From Bacillota bacterium (GTDB lineage Bacteria; Bacillota; Clostridia; Lachnospirales; Lachnospiraceae): 64,000 nt of DNA. Position numbers and translations under genes: made by a program. The stretch spans positions 6,139 to 70,138 of the forward strand of contig JAEZWQ010000029.1 in the NCBI GenBank assembly GCA_023420085.1, in the 5' to 3' direction. Positions 53,030-62,296 of the stretch are shown here, one piece after another. Position 1 is the first letter of the stretch. The number at the start of each line of letters is the position of its first letter. Under the pieces are notes generated by a model, which was not told the DNA's origin, searched no databases, and saw only the letters and a list, made by a program, of their open reading frames with translations.

Positions 53030-53627
53030 AAAGCTTATTTTTTAATATATACTCCTTAACCTCTTTTGCTACTAATCCATCAATATTCTTTCCCTCGGAA
53101 ATTGAATTTCTTATTTCTGTTGAAGATAAGATTACTGAATCTGATTTAATTACATATACCTCTCCTTTGTATATATTTTCAACTTTTTTAGCAGCTTTTT
53201 CAAGTTCTTTGTATTCATTATTATTCATGTTTGTTCTTGGTACAACAATTAAGTCAACATATTTTAATATATCTTTTGGTTTATACCAAGTATCAAAACT
53301 AATTAAAGAATCTTCTCCAATTATAAAAAATAATTTATCTTTAGAATATAGTTTAGATAAAACCTTTACTGTTTCAGCAGTATAATGAACCTTAGGCTCT
53401 TTTTCTATATATGAAATATCAAATCTGCCATTATTTTTAATTGCAAGTTTAATCATATTGCATCTGTCTATGTAACTCGAATATTTATTTTCCTTATGCG
53501 GTGGTAATGCATTAGGCAAAAAAATAATTTTATCCAAATTCATCTCTTTATATGATACTTCTGCCATATGTAAATGCCCTACATGGATAGGGTCAAAAGT
53601 GCCTCCCAAAAAACCAATTTTACTCAT
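53013..53627 (-). CDS. nadD: Nicotinate-nucleotide adenylyltransferase
   Basis: 204 residues from ATG 53627. It adenylates nicotinate mononucleotide in NAD synthesis. It has IGFLGGTFDPIHVGHLHMAE (HxGH), FLPNALPPHK and the ISSTEIR-type motif LSSTEIRNSI. Translation is coupled to obg: its ATG overlaps the obg stop by eight bases, and no separate ribosome site is strong. Confidence 0.95.
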   Translation of the reverse strand: MSKIGFLGGTFDPIHVGHLHMAEVSYKEMNLDKIIFLPNALPPHKENKYSSYIDRCNMIKLAIKNNGRFDISYIEKEPKVHYTAETVKVLSKLYSKDKLFFIIGEDSLISFDTWYKPKDILKYVDLIVVPRTNMNNNEYKELEKAAKKVENIYKGEVYVIKSDSVILSSTEIRNSISEGKNIDGLVAKEVKEYILKNKLYVKKR

Positions 53628-54900
53628 AATATTCAAAACTTAAATCACTAATATGGACTGTATCTTTTTCTTGCAATCCTAGTTCTTTTAATTTTTCAAT
53701 AACTCCGGAATCTTTCATAAATTTTTGGAAGAATGCAAATCCTCTTTCATCTTCTAAATTTGTATATCCAAGCATCTTTTCTATTCTTTCACCAGTCACC
53801 TCAAATTCGCCTTCGCCTATCTTTTCAACCTTTATAGGTAACTCTTTATCATCAATAGGTTTTACTTCAAACTCCGATTCAAATGTTATTATTTCCTTTG
53901 GCATTGTCATTAATTTATTATATATTTTAAACAACAATTCTTTAACGCCTTCTTTAGATACAGCAGAAATTATAAAAACATTTTCACTTCCATACTCTTT
54001 TTCTAGTTTTTCTCGTAAGATCTGCCTATCTTCATCTAGCATTGCGTCACACTTATTTGCCACTATTATTTGTGGCTTTTCTGATAATTTCTTACTATAT
54101 CCTCTTAACTCTTCGTTTATAAGTTTTATGTCCTCTAACGGATCTCTTCCTTCAACGCTTGCTCCATCCACAACATGTACTAATAATCTGGTTCTTTCAA
54201 CATGTCTTAAAAAATCATGTCCAAGACCCGCTCCTTGACTCGCTCCTTCTATAAGTCCTGGTATATCGGCTAATACAAAAGATTTATCTACATCTACTTG
54301 TACTACACCTAAATTTGGCGTAAGAGTTGTAAAATGATAATTGGCAATTTTAGGCTGCGCATTTGAAACAGACGCTAAAAATGTTGATTTACCAACATTT
54401 GGAAATCCTATTAGTCCTACATCTGCAATTACCTTTAACTCAAGATCAACATCTATTTCTATGCCTTCTTTTCCCGGCTGTGCATATCTAGGAATTTGCA
54501 TTGTAGGTGTGGCAAAATGTTGATTTCCTTTACCACCACGGCCTCCTCGTAAAACTACAGCTCTCTGATTATCACCGGACATATCGGTTATTACCATTCC
54601 TGTATTTGAGTCTTTTATTAATGTACCCTCAGGAACTTTTATAATTAAATCTTCTCCACTTTTACCTGTACAATTTCTTTTTCCACCTGGAGATCCGTTT
54701 TCAGCAAAATATTTTCTTTTATGTCTAAAATCAAGTAACGTATTTAACCCTTTATCAACCTCAAAGATAATATCTCCGCCTTTTCCACCATCACCACCAT
54801 CAGGTCCACCATTTGTTACATATTTTTCACGGTGAAAACTTACATGGCCATTACCACCATTCCCTGAACGTATTTTTATTTTTGCTCTATCAAAAAACAT
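53620..54900 (-). CDS. obg: GTPase Obg
   Basis: 426 residues from ATG 54900 (GGGGG upstream). An essential GTPase for late 50S assembly and stress control. The N-terminal glycine-rich domain (SGNGGNGHVSFHREKYV, GPDGGDGGKGGD) is followed by the G domain (GFPNVGKST, DIPGLIEGASQG, ANKCD) and a C-terminal OCT domain (about 345-426). It is just behind the rpmA terminator. Confidence 0.97.
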   Translation of the reverse strand: MFFDRAKIKIRSGNGGNGHVSFHREKYVTNGGPDGGDGGKGGDIIFEVDKGLNTLLDFRHKRKYFAENGSPGGKRNCTGKSGEDLIIKVPEGTLIKDSNTGMVITDMSGDNQRAVVLRGGRGGKGNQHFATPTMQIPRYAQPGKEGIEIDVDLELKVIADVGLIGFPNVGKSTFLASVSNAQPKIANYHFTTLTPNLGVVQVDVDKSFVLADIPGLIEGASQGAGLGHDFLRHVERTRLLVHVVDGASVEGRDPLEDIKLINEELRGYSKKLSEKPQIIVANKCDAMLDEDRQILREKLEKEYGSENVFIISAVSKEGVKELLFKIYNKLMTMPKEIITFESEFEVKPIDDKELPIKVEKIGEGEFEVTGERIEKMLGYTNLEDERGFAFFQKFMKDSGVIEKLKELGLQEKDTVHISDLSFEYYE

Positions 54901-54911
54901 ATTCCCCCTAA

Positions 54912-54944
54912 AACACAAAAAACCCTAATGAAGTCATTAGGGTT
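54912..54944 (-). terminator. Terminator between rpmA and obg
   Basis: AACCCTAATG pairs with CATTAGGGTT and is followed on the minus strand by TTTTTTGTGTTTT. It reduces but need not abolish read-through into obg. Confidence 0.88.
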
Positions 54945-54954
54945 ACCAAACATA

Positions 54955-55236
54955 TTAAGCAACTGGTACTATTGAAACTTGTTTCTTAGAACGACCTTTT
55001 CTTTCGTATCTAACAACTCCATCAACTAGAGCGAATAATGTATCATCCTTTCCACGTCCAACATTAGTACCTGGATGAATTCTAGTTCCACGTTGTTTGT
55101 ATAGGATATTACCAGCTTTTACAAATTGTCCATCTGCTCTTTTTGCACCAAGTCTTTTAGACTCAGAATCACGTCCATTCTTTGTAGAACCCATTCCCTT
55201 TTTATGAGCAAAGAATTGTAAATTCAACTTCATCAT
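54955..55236 (-). CDS. rpmA: 50S ribosomal protein L27, with cleavable N-terminus
   Basis: 93 residues. The N-terminus MMKLNLQFFAHKKGMGS carries the LQFF/AHKKG site that Prp must cut in Firmicutes before L27 reaches the peptidyl-transferase centre. The body (KRLGAKRADGQFVKAGNI, GNVGRGKDDTLFALVDG-like) is normal. The prp gene is directly upstream. Confidence 0.97.
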   Translation of the reverse strand: MMKLNLQFFAHKKGMGSTKNGRDSESKRLGAKRADGQFVKAGNILYKQRGTRIHPGTNVGRGKDDTLFALVDGVVRYERKGRSKKQVSIVPVA

Positions 55237-55562
55237 TATGGTTCCCTCCTTATAGATATACTTAAATAATCTTCATACATCTGCTGTATATTCTCCAAGC
55301 CTAGTCTTAATGAATCCAACAATAGAAATGCTTTATCATCAAATTTCTCAAGGATAAAATCTATTTCTCCACGTTCTTCATCTTCTCTCATCTTAAAAAC
55401 AGCATCAGTCAAACTTCCAATTGAATTAATAGTATTTATAACAAGCATTGAAACGGCAGCACATACAATATCTTTTCCATAATTATCATATCCTGCGTGT
55501 CCACTTATATTAAAGTGAATGATATTATTATCATCGTTACAATAAAATTCTGCTTGTATCAT
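55236..55562 (-). CDS. prp: Ribosomal-processing cysteine protease Prp
   Basis: 108 residues. It shows ISGHAGYDNYGKDIVCAAVSML, with the catalytic His and Cys (GHA...VCAA). It cuts the L27 N-terminal extension. It overlaps rplU by one base (TAATG) and rpmA by one base, which is the standard order. Confidence 0.95.
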   Translation of the reverse strand: MIQAEFYCNDDNNIIHFNISGHAGYDNYGKDIVCAAVSMLVINTINSIGSLTDAVFKMREDEERGEIDFILEKFDDKAFLLLDSLRLGLENIQQMYEDYLSISIRREP

Positions 55563-55870
55563 TATGCATTAATCTTTTCGATTTTAACAACAGTATATTG
55601 TTGTCTATGTCCATTCTTCTTGTGGTATCCAGTCTTTCTCTTATATTTGTAAACGATGACTTTCTTACCCTTCTTTTCACCAAGTACTTTAGCTGTAACT
55701 GTAGCTCCATCAACTGTAGGTGTACCAATTTTAACATCTTCTCCACCAACTAGTAATACTTGATCAAAGGTATAAGTATCTCCTTCATTTACTCCTAGTT
55801 TTTCAACATACAATACTTGTCCTTCTTCAACCTTGTATTGTTTACCACCTGTTGCAATAATTGCGTACAT
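55562..55870 (-). CDS. rplU: 50S ribosomal protein L21
   Basis: 102 residues. It starts MYAIIATGGKQYKVEEGQVLYVEKL and has KRKTGYHKKNGHRQQYTVVKIEKI. First gene of its operon, with a leader upstream that resembles the L21 leader. Confidence 0.97.
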   Translation of the reverse strand: MYAIIATGGKQYKVEEGQVLYVEKLGVNEGDTYTFDQVLLVGGEDVKIGTPTVDGATVTAKVLGEKKGKKVIVYKYKRKTGYHKKNGHRQQYTVVKIEKINA

Positions 55871-55903
55871 TTTGTACCTCCTAATTATTTACTCGCTAAT
55901 TAC

Positions 55904-55943
55904 GGTGTCTTACGAACTTAAACCTCACTATGCGGCATACACC
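55904..55943 (-). promoter_or_regulatory. L21-leader-like structure ahead of rplU
   Basis: On the minus strand AGGTGT and ACACC enclose a region with TGCCGCATAGTGAGG and GTTCGTAAG. Its shape and position (about 35 bases before the start) resemble the known ribosomal L21 leader of Firmicutes. I compared it from memory only. Confidence 0.55.
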
Positions 55944-55945
55944 TT

Positions 55946-55974
55946 AGCTTAACATTAATTATTAGCATTGTCAA
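55946..55974 (-). promoter_or_regulatory. Promoter of the rplU operon
   Basis: -35 TTGACA (55969-55974), 17 bases, -10 TAAGCT (55946-55951). The -35 is perfect, the -10 weak. Confidence 0.6.
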
Positions 55975-56080
55975 TAACTTACTATAAAAAACACATATAC
56001 GTTCTGGTTTAAAAACGATTCTAAAGTTACCTAATTTACAATGAACTAAGTAATCTTTTAATGCGAAATAATATATTGAC

Positions 56081-56881
56081 TTAAAACCCTGCACTAGTAT
56101 ATCTAGATAAAGCTCGCATCCAAATCTTAAAAGATATTATAAAAAATAGTATGCTTCCTATCATAGATAATATTAGAAATAAAATATTATATATATTTAC
56201 TTCTCTTATAAATATTAGGCTTGGATAGAATGATGCTATTCCTATTGGCAAAACAAATATAAATAATAATTTTATTATTTTAGGGTATATGCTGATAGGA
56301 TACTTTGCAAATTCATTTATATCCATTGTTAAATCTGTCAAATCAGTATTATTTATTGTAAGGAAACTTACTATTGATAATAAAATACTTATTCCTGCAT
56401 AAACCAAAGATGTAATTATATTTATAAAAGGAATTAATATCCATAAAGCATAATCAATATCTAGTCTCTTTAATGCTATTATCATTATTACGTATGCAAA
56501 TATTAGTTCTCCCCATCCATCTTCGTCAAATCCTTCACTTATTATTAAGAATAATGGATTATAAGGATATAATAAAAATCTATCTAATTCTCCTGTCTTT
56601 ATATATATTGGTATTGTTATAGTATTTATAAAAAAGCAGTGCCACACAGAAAAGCTTGCCATTGAAAATCCATATAGGAATAAAATTTGATCCAGAGTCC
56701 ATCCATTTATATTTGTAATCAGATTAAACAATATAAGTATTACAGAGAATCTTATAATCGTTTTAATTATCATAGCAATAATTCCTATAACAAAATCTAG
56801 CTTATAAATTAATAAGCTTTTTATATTTAATTGAAATATCTTGCCATATATTGAAATATGTTCTTCTATCTTTTTTATCAT
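56081..56881 (-). CDS. ABC-2 family permease 2 (COG3694-like)
   Basis: 266 residues with six membrane helices. The middle shows YGFSMASFSVWHCFFINTI and LDRFLLYPYNPLFLIISEGFDEDGWGE, a pattern of the DUF990/COG3694 permeases, with the end FKIWMRALSRYTSAGF. It works with the upstream permease and the ATPase. The substrate is unknown. Confidence 0.82.
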   Translation of the reverse strand: MIKKIEEHISIYGKIFQLNIKSLLIYKLDFVIGIIAMIIKTIIRFSVILILFNLITNINGWTLDQILFLYGFSMASFSVWHCFFINTITIPIYIKTGELDRFLLYPYNPLFLIISEGFDEDGWGELIFAYVIMIIALKRLDIDYALWILIPFINIITSLVYAGISILLSIVSFLTINNTDLTDLTMDINEFAKYPISIYPKIIKLLFIFVLPIGIASFYPSLIFIREVNIYNILFLILSMIGSILFFIISFKIWMRALSRYTSAGF

Positions 56882-56883
56882 TA

Positions 56884-57666
56884 TTAGCCACCTTGAATTG
56901 TTAATTTTTTTATTACTTTATAGAAAAGATATTTATATATTAAAATAATAGCTATTAAATTAATTAGCTGAATCATTATAATATCAAACCTGCATTCCCC
57001 ACCAATTAGTATCGCTTTTATAGGCTCACTATAAAGATATTTAAATGGTAAAACATCTATTATTTTTAACAAATACTTTGGATAAAATTCAAGAGGTATG
57101 ATCTTCCCTGATAAAATCATTATGATTGCATATTTGAAGTTTTTTAATCCCCATGTACTATTAGTATAAAAGCTAAATATCCCAAAAATCATTTCAAAAA
57201 AACTATAAAATAGGTAAGATAATATAAACATTACCAAAAAATATAGAAAGTTACTTAGATTTAATTGGTCATTAAATAAAAACAGTAATAAATATATAGG
57301 AATATTTAAAACTATAATTTTAAATAGCGTATCTCCTATTTCTTCAAAAATCACCTGTTTTGTATAGGAAAATGGTTTTAAAAGCTTAAAAACAATATCC
57401 CCATTTTTTACGTCTAGCATAATTTTATTCCCAATTATATTAGGATAAATATTAGATAACATTTGAACTAAAATCATATATACAAAGATATATCTAAAAT
57501 TTAATACCTCTATATCATTAGATGCATATATCGCTTCCCATAAAAAATATTGTATTACCAAAAATAATATATTTGAAATTAATTGTATGTAAATTGATTT
57601 TAAGTATATCAAGTTAGATACTATCTCTAATCTTGTAAACTTATAAAATATTTTTAGCCTATTCAT
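56884..57666 (-). CDS. ABC-2 family permease 1 (COG4587-like)
   Basis: 260 residues with six membrane helices. It shows GDIVFKLLKPFSYTKQVIFEEIGD and SGKIIPLEFYPKYLLKIIDVLPFKYLYSEPIKAILIG in parts, typical of COG4587 permeases. It overlaps the ATPase by eight bases and is two bases from the second permease. Confidence 0.84.
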   Translation of the reverse strand: MNRLKIFYKFTRLEIVSNLIYLKSIYIQLISNILFLVIQYFLWEAIYASNDIEVLNFRYIFVYMILVQMLSNIYPNIIGNKIMLDVKNGDIVFKLLKPFSYTKQVIFEEIGDTLFKIIVLNIPIYLLLFLFNDQLNLSNFLYFLVMFILSYLFYSFFEMIFGIFSFYTNSTWGLKNFKYAIIMILSGKIIPLEFYPKYLLKIIDVLPFKYLYSEPIKAILIGGECRFDIIMIQLINLIAIILIYKYLFYKVIKKLTIQGG

Positions 57667-58639
57667 AATTTACTTTCGTCCTTAGAAAATATTTTAGGGC
57701 TTCTTTAAAACTTAATTTATTTGTTGATAAATGCTTTATATAGGTTAAGTTTTTAGTAAATAACGCTTTTACATTATCCTTATTCAAATCTTCTTTATCT
57801 ATAGTTAAAATCTTATCATTTACATCAAATTTCACATCCATTGATTCTAATTCTTCAATAAAGCAATAAATTTTTTCTTCGCTTAATTCCACCTCTATCT
57901 TTTCTTTATTATAAATATTTACAATATCCTCTGATTTGCAATCTTTAATAACTTTCCCATTATCTATAATAATTATTCTATCACATAGTTTTTCAATGTC
58001 TTCAAAATCATGGGATGTTAATATTATAGTGGTTTTCCCCTTTATCCTTTTTAAAAATTCTAAGATAGATTCCTTTGTCAATATATCCAATCCTATAGTT
58101 GGCTCGTCTAAAAATATTATTTTTGGATCATATAATAATGCACCCGCCAATTCGCTTTTCATTTTTTGACCTAGACTCAGTGTCCTTACTGGATTATTTA
58201 TAAATTTATCCATATTTAAAACATTCTTTAATTCATTTAACTTTGAATTGAAATCATGGTCGTTCACTTTATAAAGATCTTTTATTAAATAGTACGATTC
58301 TAAAGGCGATACATCCCATCTTAATTTACATCTTTGTCCAAAAACTGTAGCTATATTTATATTATTTTCCATCCTTTTATCAAAGGGATTATTGCCTAAA
58401 ACACTTATTTCTCCAGAACTATTCAAAAGTATACCAGTCATCATTTTAATTAATGTACTTTTTCCAGCTCCATTTAATCCAATTATTCCTACAGTTTCAC
58501 CTTCCTTAATATCAAAAGATACATCCTTAATAGCTTCTATTTTCTTCTTTTTCTTACTAAAGTTAAAATAATCGATGAATTTTTCTCTTTCATTTATGTA
58601 AAAGCTTTTTGTCACATTCTTAAATTCAATTATTCCCAA
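57659..58639 (-). CDS. ABC transporter ATPase (COG4586-like)
   Basis: 326 residues. Walker A GLNGAGKSTLIKMM, Q-loop FGQRCKLRWDVSP (with the Trp typical of COG4586), signature LSLGQKMKSELAGALL, Walker B IIFLDEPTIGLD and H-loop LTSHD. The C-terminal 90 residues are an extra regulatory region. The ATPase and two permeases form a set often found in Firmicutes; it is not a SagGHI set on sequence. A leader-peptide region lies upstream. Confidence 0.92.
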   Translation of the reverse strand: MGIIEFKNVTKSFYINEREKFIDYFNFSKKKKKIEAIKDVSFDIKEGETVGIIGLNGAGKSTLIKMMTGILLNSSGEISVLGNNPFDKRMENNINIATVFGQRCKLRWDVSPLESYYLIKDLYKVNDHDFNSKLNELKNVLNMDKFINNPVRTLSLGQKMKSELAGALLYDPKIIFLDEPTIGLDILTKESILEFLKRIKGKTTIILTSHDFEDIEKLCDRIIIIDNGKVIKDCKSEDIVNIYNKEKIEVELSEEKIYCFIEELESMDVKFDVNDKILTIDKEDLNKDNVKALFTKNLTYIKHLSTNKLSFKEALKYFLRTKVNYE

Positions 58640-58733
58640 ATCTTATCTCCTTCAATAAATCTCCAGCAATACTATATTAAAAGAAAATATTATCACATAT
58701 TACTTGATTTTACTAAAATTTTTTAGATTATTT

Positions 58734-58799
58734 TCATATAAGTATTGCCATATCTTTTAAATTTTTCCATTCTTTTTTCATTATATTTAAGTTTTTCAT
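58734..58799 (-). CDS. Candidate leader peptide (21 aa) upstream of the ABC-2 operon
   Basis: An ATG at 58799, with AAAGGAG at good spacing, opens MKNLNIMKKEWKNLKDMAIL and ends with Ile and TGA. Its start is about 35 bases after the predicted transcription start and its stop is 94 bases before the ATPase gene. GCAATACT near its 3' end (58741-58748) can pair with AGTATTGC (58666-58673) just ahead of the ATPase ribosome site. That is compatible with a translation-controlled attenuator. The unit is too short to be certain. Confidence 0.4.
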   Translation of the reverse strand: MKNLNIMKKEWKNLKDMAILI

Positions 58800-58841
58800 A
58801 TTCTCTCCTTTTCTAAATAATATTAGTTATATTGCCTCCCT

Positions 58842-58871
58842 ATAATACATTTTTATTACTTATTCTGTCAA
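58842..58871 (-). promoter_or_regulatory. Promoter of the ABC-2 operon
   Basis: -35 TTGACA (58866-58871), 18 bases, -10 TATTAT (58842-58847). The stretch from here to 59230 holds no gene that I can support; it is AT-rich with stops in all frames. Confidence 0.75.
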
Positions 58872-59232
58872 TAATTAAAAAATATATAAAAAGTGCATTT
58901 ATCTTAACTTACATATAAAGTTTATTATAAAAGTTTCAATGTAGCGGAGTAATGATTTTCAACTATATATAGGATTAGATATTATCTAATAGGTATAGCT
59001 CCAATATTAAATAAATATATTTTTGCTAAAAATAAAATATAGACCGTACAATAAAAAATTTGTATCATTTCTTTTCATGATAGTAGACATATAATTTTGC
59101 TGTAAAGTAAGTAAAAATATGAAATGAAGTTACAACAAATTTAGGTATTTAACTTAATTTTCTATATGTCATACTAATATCAAGAAAAATAATATATAAA
59201 CTTTATAGAACCAAAATAGAAAAACAAAAATT

Positions 59233-59275
59233 AAGGAGTTTTAGGATATCACTTATCCTAAAACTCCTCAATTTT
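59233..59275 (-). terminator. Terminator of the glycan operon
   Basis: A 15-base-pair stem (arm AGGAGTTTTAGGAT with its complement, short loop) is followed on the minus strand by TAATTTTTG and preceded by a T-rich run on the plus strand. It lies about 79 bases after the sugar-transferase stop and may work in both directions. Confidence 0.85.
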
Positions 59276-59353
59276 TATCAAATATATCATTTACGCTATA
59301 TCTCTACCGACATTTGACAAAAAATTTTTCACACTACCTAATTAAACTTATAC

Positions 59354-60001
59354 CTACTTTTTAAATACACCTACTATTGTTTTAATCAATATTTTTATAT
59401 CTTCAAAAATAGATAGTTTATTAATATAGTTTATATTGTTTTTCATTTTCTCTGGTAATATATGATCTAAATATATTTCATCGGTACTCTTACCTTTATT
59501 TGCATACTTATCAATAAGTACCGCCTCATCCTTATATAAAATACTAGCTTCAGATGTAACTCCTGCTTTTACCCATAGAGTCTTCATCATATTCTTATCA
59601 TATTTCTTTACATATTTTGGGACTTCTGGCCTTGGCCCTACAAAACTCATATCCCCTACCAAAATATTAAATAATTGAGGTAGTTCATCTAATCTATAAT
59701 CTCTAATTTTTTTACCAAATTCAGTTATCCTATTATCATTTCCTAACGTTAATTCACCTTTTTTGTGACTCCCCACAACCATAGTTCTAAACTTAAATAT
59801 CTTAAATGTTCTACCGAATTCTGTAACCCTATCCTGTTTAAATATAATAGGTCCAGCTGAGTCTTTTTTTATTTTTATAGCTATATAAATCATCAAAGGA
59901 CTTAATATTATTATTAATAAAAATGAAAAAATTATGTCAAAAGCTCTTTTAAATTTAATTATGTTTTTCTTCTTACTTTTGAATGAGTTATAATTATTCA
60001 T
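59354..60001 (-). CDS. Undecaprenyl-phosphate sugar transferase (PglC/WcaJ type, monotopic)
   Basis: 215 residues. One re-entrant membrane helix (about 20-40; KRAFDIIFSFLLIIILSPLM) precedes the catalytic domain: GPIIFKQDRVTEFGRTFKIFKFRTM, RDYRLDELPQLFNILVGDMSFVGPRPE and the Asp-Glu pair (DELPQ). This short form lacks the CoA-binding N-terminal domain. It transfers a phospho-sugar to polyprenol phosphate, starting a surface glycan. It is the last gene of a minus-strand operon and starts right behind the aminotransferase stop. Confidence 0.92.
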   Translation of the reverse strand: MNNYNSFKSKKKNIIKFKRAFDIIFSFLLIIILSPLMIYIAIKIKKDSAGPIIFKQDRVTEFGRTFKIFKFRTMVVGSHKKGELTLGNDNRITEFGKKIRDYRLDELPQLFNILVGDMSFVGPRPEVPKYVKKYDKNMMKTLWVKAGVTSEASILYKDEAVLIDKYANKGKSTDEIYLDHILPEKMKNNINYINKLSIFEDIKILIKTIVGVFKK

Positions 60002-61204
60002 CTACTTCCTCAAACATTCTTTGAAACTTTTTATAATATATTCAATATCATCATCTGTTAATAACGTATGCAGCGGTAATGTAACCTCATTTTTATATTG
60101 ATTATATGCATTATGATAATCTTCAATATTAAATCCTAAGTTTTTGTAAGCTGTAAGCATAGGTAGTGGTTTATAATGCACATTACATGCTACACCTTTT
60201 TCTGCCATTCTTTCAATAAATAGATTTCTTTCACTCTCACTATAACCTGTAATTCTTACAAGAAATAAATGATAACTAGATTCAAATTTATCACATTTAT
60301 ACTCCATAAAATTCAAATCTAAATCTTGCAATCCATCCATATATTTTTTTACTATCTCTTTACGCCTATCTAAAAGACTATTATATCTTTTAAGCTGAGC
60401 AAGTCCGATACCTGCCATAATATCTGTCATATTACATTTATATGCAGGTGTTACTATATCATATTCCCAAGAACCTAGTTTAGTTTTTGCTAAAGCATCT
60501 TTAGTTTGACCATGTAAAGAAAGCATGTTTACTTTCTTATAAATTTCTTCGCTATCTATTTTATCAACATTTCTCCAAGTTAGAGCTCCACCTTCAGCTG
60601 TTGTAAAATTCTTTACAGCATGGAAAGAAAATGCTGTAAAATCGGCAACATTACCTATCATTTTATCACAATATTTTGCTCCAATCGCATGTGCTGCATC
60701 TGCTAGTATAATCACTCTACCGATTGCAGCTTGAATATCACCATTAGGTTCAAACAAAGATCTTCTTCTGTTAACAATATCAAAAATCTTATCATAATCA
60801 CAAGGTGTTCCCGCAAGATCAACAGGTATTATTACCTTTGTTTTTGGTGTTATTGCTTTTTCTAATTTCTCATAATCAAAATGATAAGTTCCTTCTTCCA
60901 CATCTACCATAACAATTTTAGCACCTACATGATTAATTATGCTTGCACTAGCTGTATATGTATAAGCTGGTACAATTACTTCATCTTCACTTTTTATCTC
61001 AAGTAATATCAATGCTAATTCTAAGGCGGCTGTAGCCGAGTTTAAACAAATCAACTTATCTGTTCCAACATACTCTGCCAATTTCTTTTCCAATAATTTA
61101 GTTTTCGGTCCAGTTGTTATCCACCCAGATTTTAATGCATCTATAACTTCATTAATTTCTTCTTCTGTTATATCTGGTGGCGAAAAACTTATAACTCTAC
61201 TCAT
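60002..61204 (-). CDS. DegT/DnrJ/EryC1-family sugar aminotransferase
   Basis: 400 residues. A PLP enzyme that makes amino sugars from keto sugars. It opens MSRVISFSPPDITEEEINEV, has GWITTGPKTKLLEKKLAEYVG and the Schiff-base Lys in AFSFHAVKNFTTAEGGAL. It overlaps the HAD phosphatase gene by four bases. Its closest functional type (PglE-, PseC- or RfbE-like) cannot be decided. Together with the sugar transferase it suggests a lipid-linked amino-sugar. Confidence 0.93.
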   Translation of the reverse strand: MSRVISFSPPDITEEEINEVIDALKSGWITTGPKTKLLEKKLAEYVGTDKLICLNSATAALELALILLEIKSEDEVIVPAYTYTASASIINHVGAKIVMVDVEEGTYHFDYEKLEKAITPKTKVIIPVDLAGTPCDYDKIFDIVNRRRSLFEPNGDIQAAIGRVIILADAAHAIGAKYCDKMIGNVADFTAFSFHAVKNFTTAEGGALTWRNVDKIDSEEIYKKVNMLSLHGQTKDALAKTKLGSWEYDIVTPAYKCNMTDIMAGIGLAQLKRYNSLLDRRKEIVKKYMDGLQDLDLNFMEYKCDKFESSYHLFLVRITGYSESERNLFIERMAEKGVACNVHYKPLPMLTAYKNLGFNIEDYHNAYNQYKNEVTLPLHTLLTDDDIEYIIKSFKECLRK

Positions 61205-61845
61205 AACTCTCCATTCAATATTTCTAATATTTCTCTTGGTTGTTCTACTATATTTTTAGATTTTGAAAACAATTTTTCATCTCCAAAACCATATTTAACT
61301 ATTATACAATCGATACCTAACTCTTCACAAGCTTCATAATCATAAATAGTATCCCCAATTAATACGCAACTATCCATTTCATTTATTGCAAATCTTTTAC
61401 ATGCATCTTTCAATACATCAATTTTATCTTCTTTACCTGAAGAATCTGCACCAACAATATGGTTAAAATATTTACTTAATCCTGCTTCATCAAACATTAA
61501 TTTTGCCATCTCTTCAGGCTTTGAAGTTGCAACCCCAAGTTTATATCCTTTATTGTATAGTTCTCTTATAGTAAATAAAATCCCATCATAGCATTGGTAC
61601 ATTTTGTTACCAACACGTTTATACTCTTTCCTAAACAAATTAACAGCTCTTGTTGCAAGTTCATCATTCATTCTACAATATTTTTTAAATGAATCTTTTA
61701 ATGGTGGTCCTACAAACTTTCTAAAATCTATATTGTCAATACTATATTCAAGATTTGATAAAGCATATTCAATACAATGTTTTATCCCAGGATAAGAATC
61801 AAATATCGTTCCATCAACATCAAATAATATAATTTCTTTTTTCAT
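61201..61845 (-). CDS. HAD-family phosphatase (phosphoglycolate-phosphatase-like)
   Basis: 214 residues. Motif I FDVDGTIFDS, motif II (GVATSKPEE), motif III Lys and motif IV (VLIGDTIYDYEACEELG). A helical cap domain lies between I and II. It may dephosphorylate a sugar phosphate of this pathway. It overlaps tadA by 26 bases and the aminotransferase by four. Confidence 0.9.
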   Translation of the reverse strand: MKKEIILFDVDGTIFDSYPGIKHCIEYALSNLEYSIDNIDFRKFVGPPLKDSFKKYCRMNDELATRAVNLFRKEYKRVGNKMYQCYDGILFTIRELYNKGYKLGVATSKPEEMAKLMFDEAGLSKYFNHIVGADSSGKEDKIDVLKDACKRFAINEMDSCVLIGDTIYDYEACEELGIDCIIVKYGFGDEKLFSKSKNIVEQPREILEILNGEL

Positions 61846-62296
61846 GCTTCCTTAAATTTTTAAAAAAACTAGTGATAATTTCACTACATTCCTTTTCCAT
61901 TATACCCGTCTTTACTATTACTTTATGATTAAATCTATCATCATTTAAAATATTCATCAAAGAACCACAACATCCAGCCTTTGGATTCATAGTTCCAACA
62001 AATAATTCAGACATTCTTGATTGTAAAATTGCTCCTGCACACATGGGACATGGTTCTAAGGTTACATACATACTACATCCCTCTAATCTCCAATCTCCCA
62101 TTTTCTTGCATGCTTTTTCAATAGCTATGATTTCACAATGTCTAATTGTACTATTATCTTTCTTTCGTCTATTATATGCTCTAGCTATGATTTTCCCTTT
62201 AAAAACAATGACGCACCCTACAGGTACGTCATTGTTTAACAAGCTTTTCTTAGCTTGTTTTAGGGCTTCAATCATAAATTTATTTTGTTGATTCAT
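61820..62296 (-). CDS. tadA: tRNA adenosine(34) deaminase-like protein with altered zinc motif
   Basis: 158 residues from ATG 62296. It makes inosine at the wobble position of Arg-ACG tRNA (a tRNA-Arg with that anticodon is at 63255-63328). It has VPVGCVIVFKGKIIARAYN, the zinc-site HCE (usually HAE) in IRHCEIIAIEKA, and EPCPMCAGAILQSRM. The HCE keeps both His and the catalytic Glu. The usual GAAGS is GCCGS. It is placed inside the glycan operon. Confidence 0.83.
   Translation of the reverse strand: MNQQNKFMIEALKQAKKSLLNNDVPVGCVIVFKGKIIARAYNRRKKDNSTIRHCEIIAIEKACKKMGDWRLEGCSMYVTLEPCPMCAGAILQSRMSELFVGTMNPKAGCCGSLMNILNDDRFNHKVIVKTGIMEKECSEIITSFFKNLRKHEKRNYII

Noticed and set aside
55537..55749. 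Minus-strand 70-codon frame inside rplU
   Set aside because: Out-of-frame overlap of rplU and the start of prp; both real genes are well supported.
56081..58639. ABC-2 trio as sagGHI
   Set aside because: It is far from the sag genes, has its own promoter and leader, and resembles COG4586/4587/3694 and not SagGHI. It stays only as a candidate exporter.
58900..59230. Short frames in the AT-rich gap between the glycan operon and the ABC-2 operon
   Set aside because: All are short, without ribosome sites, and broken by stops. Nothing supports a gene there.
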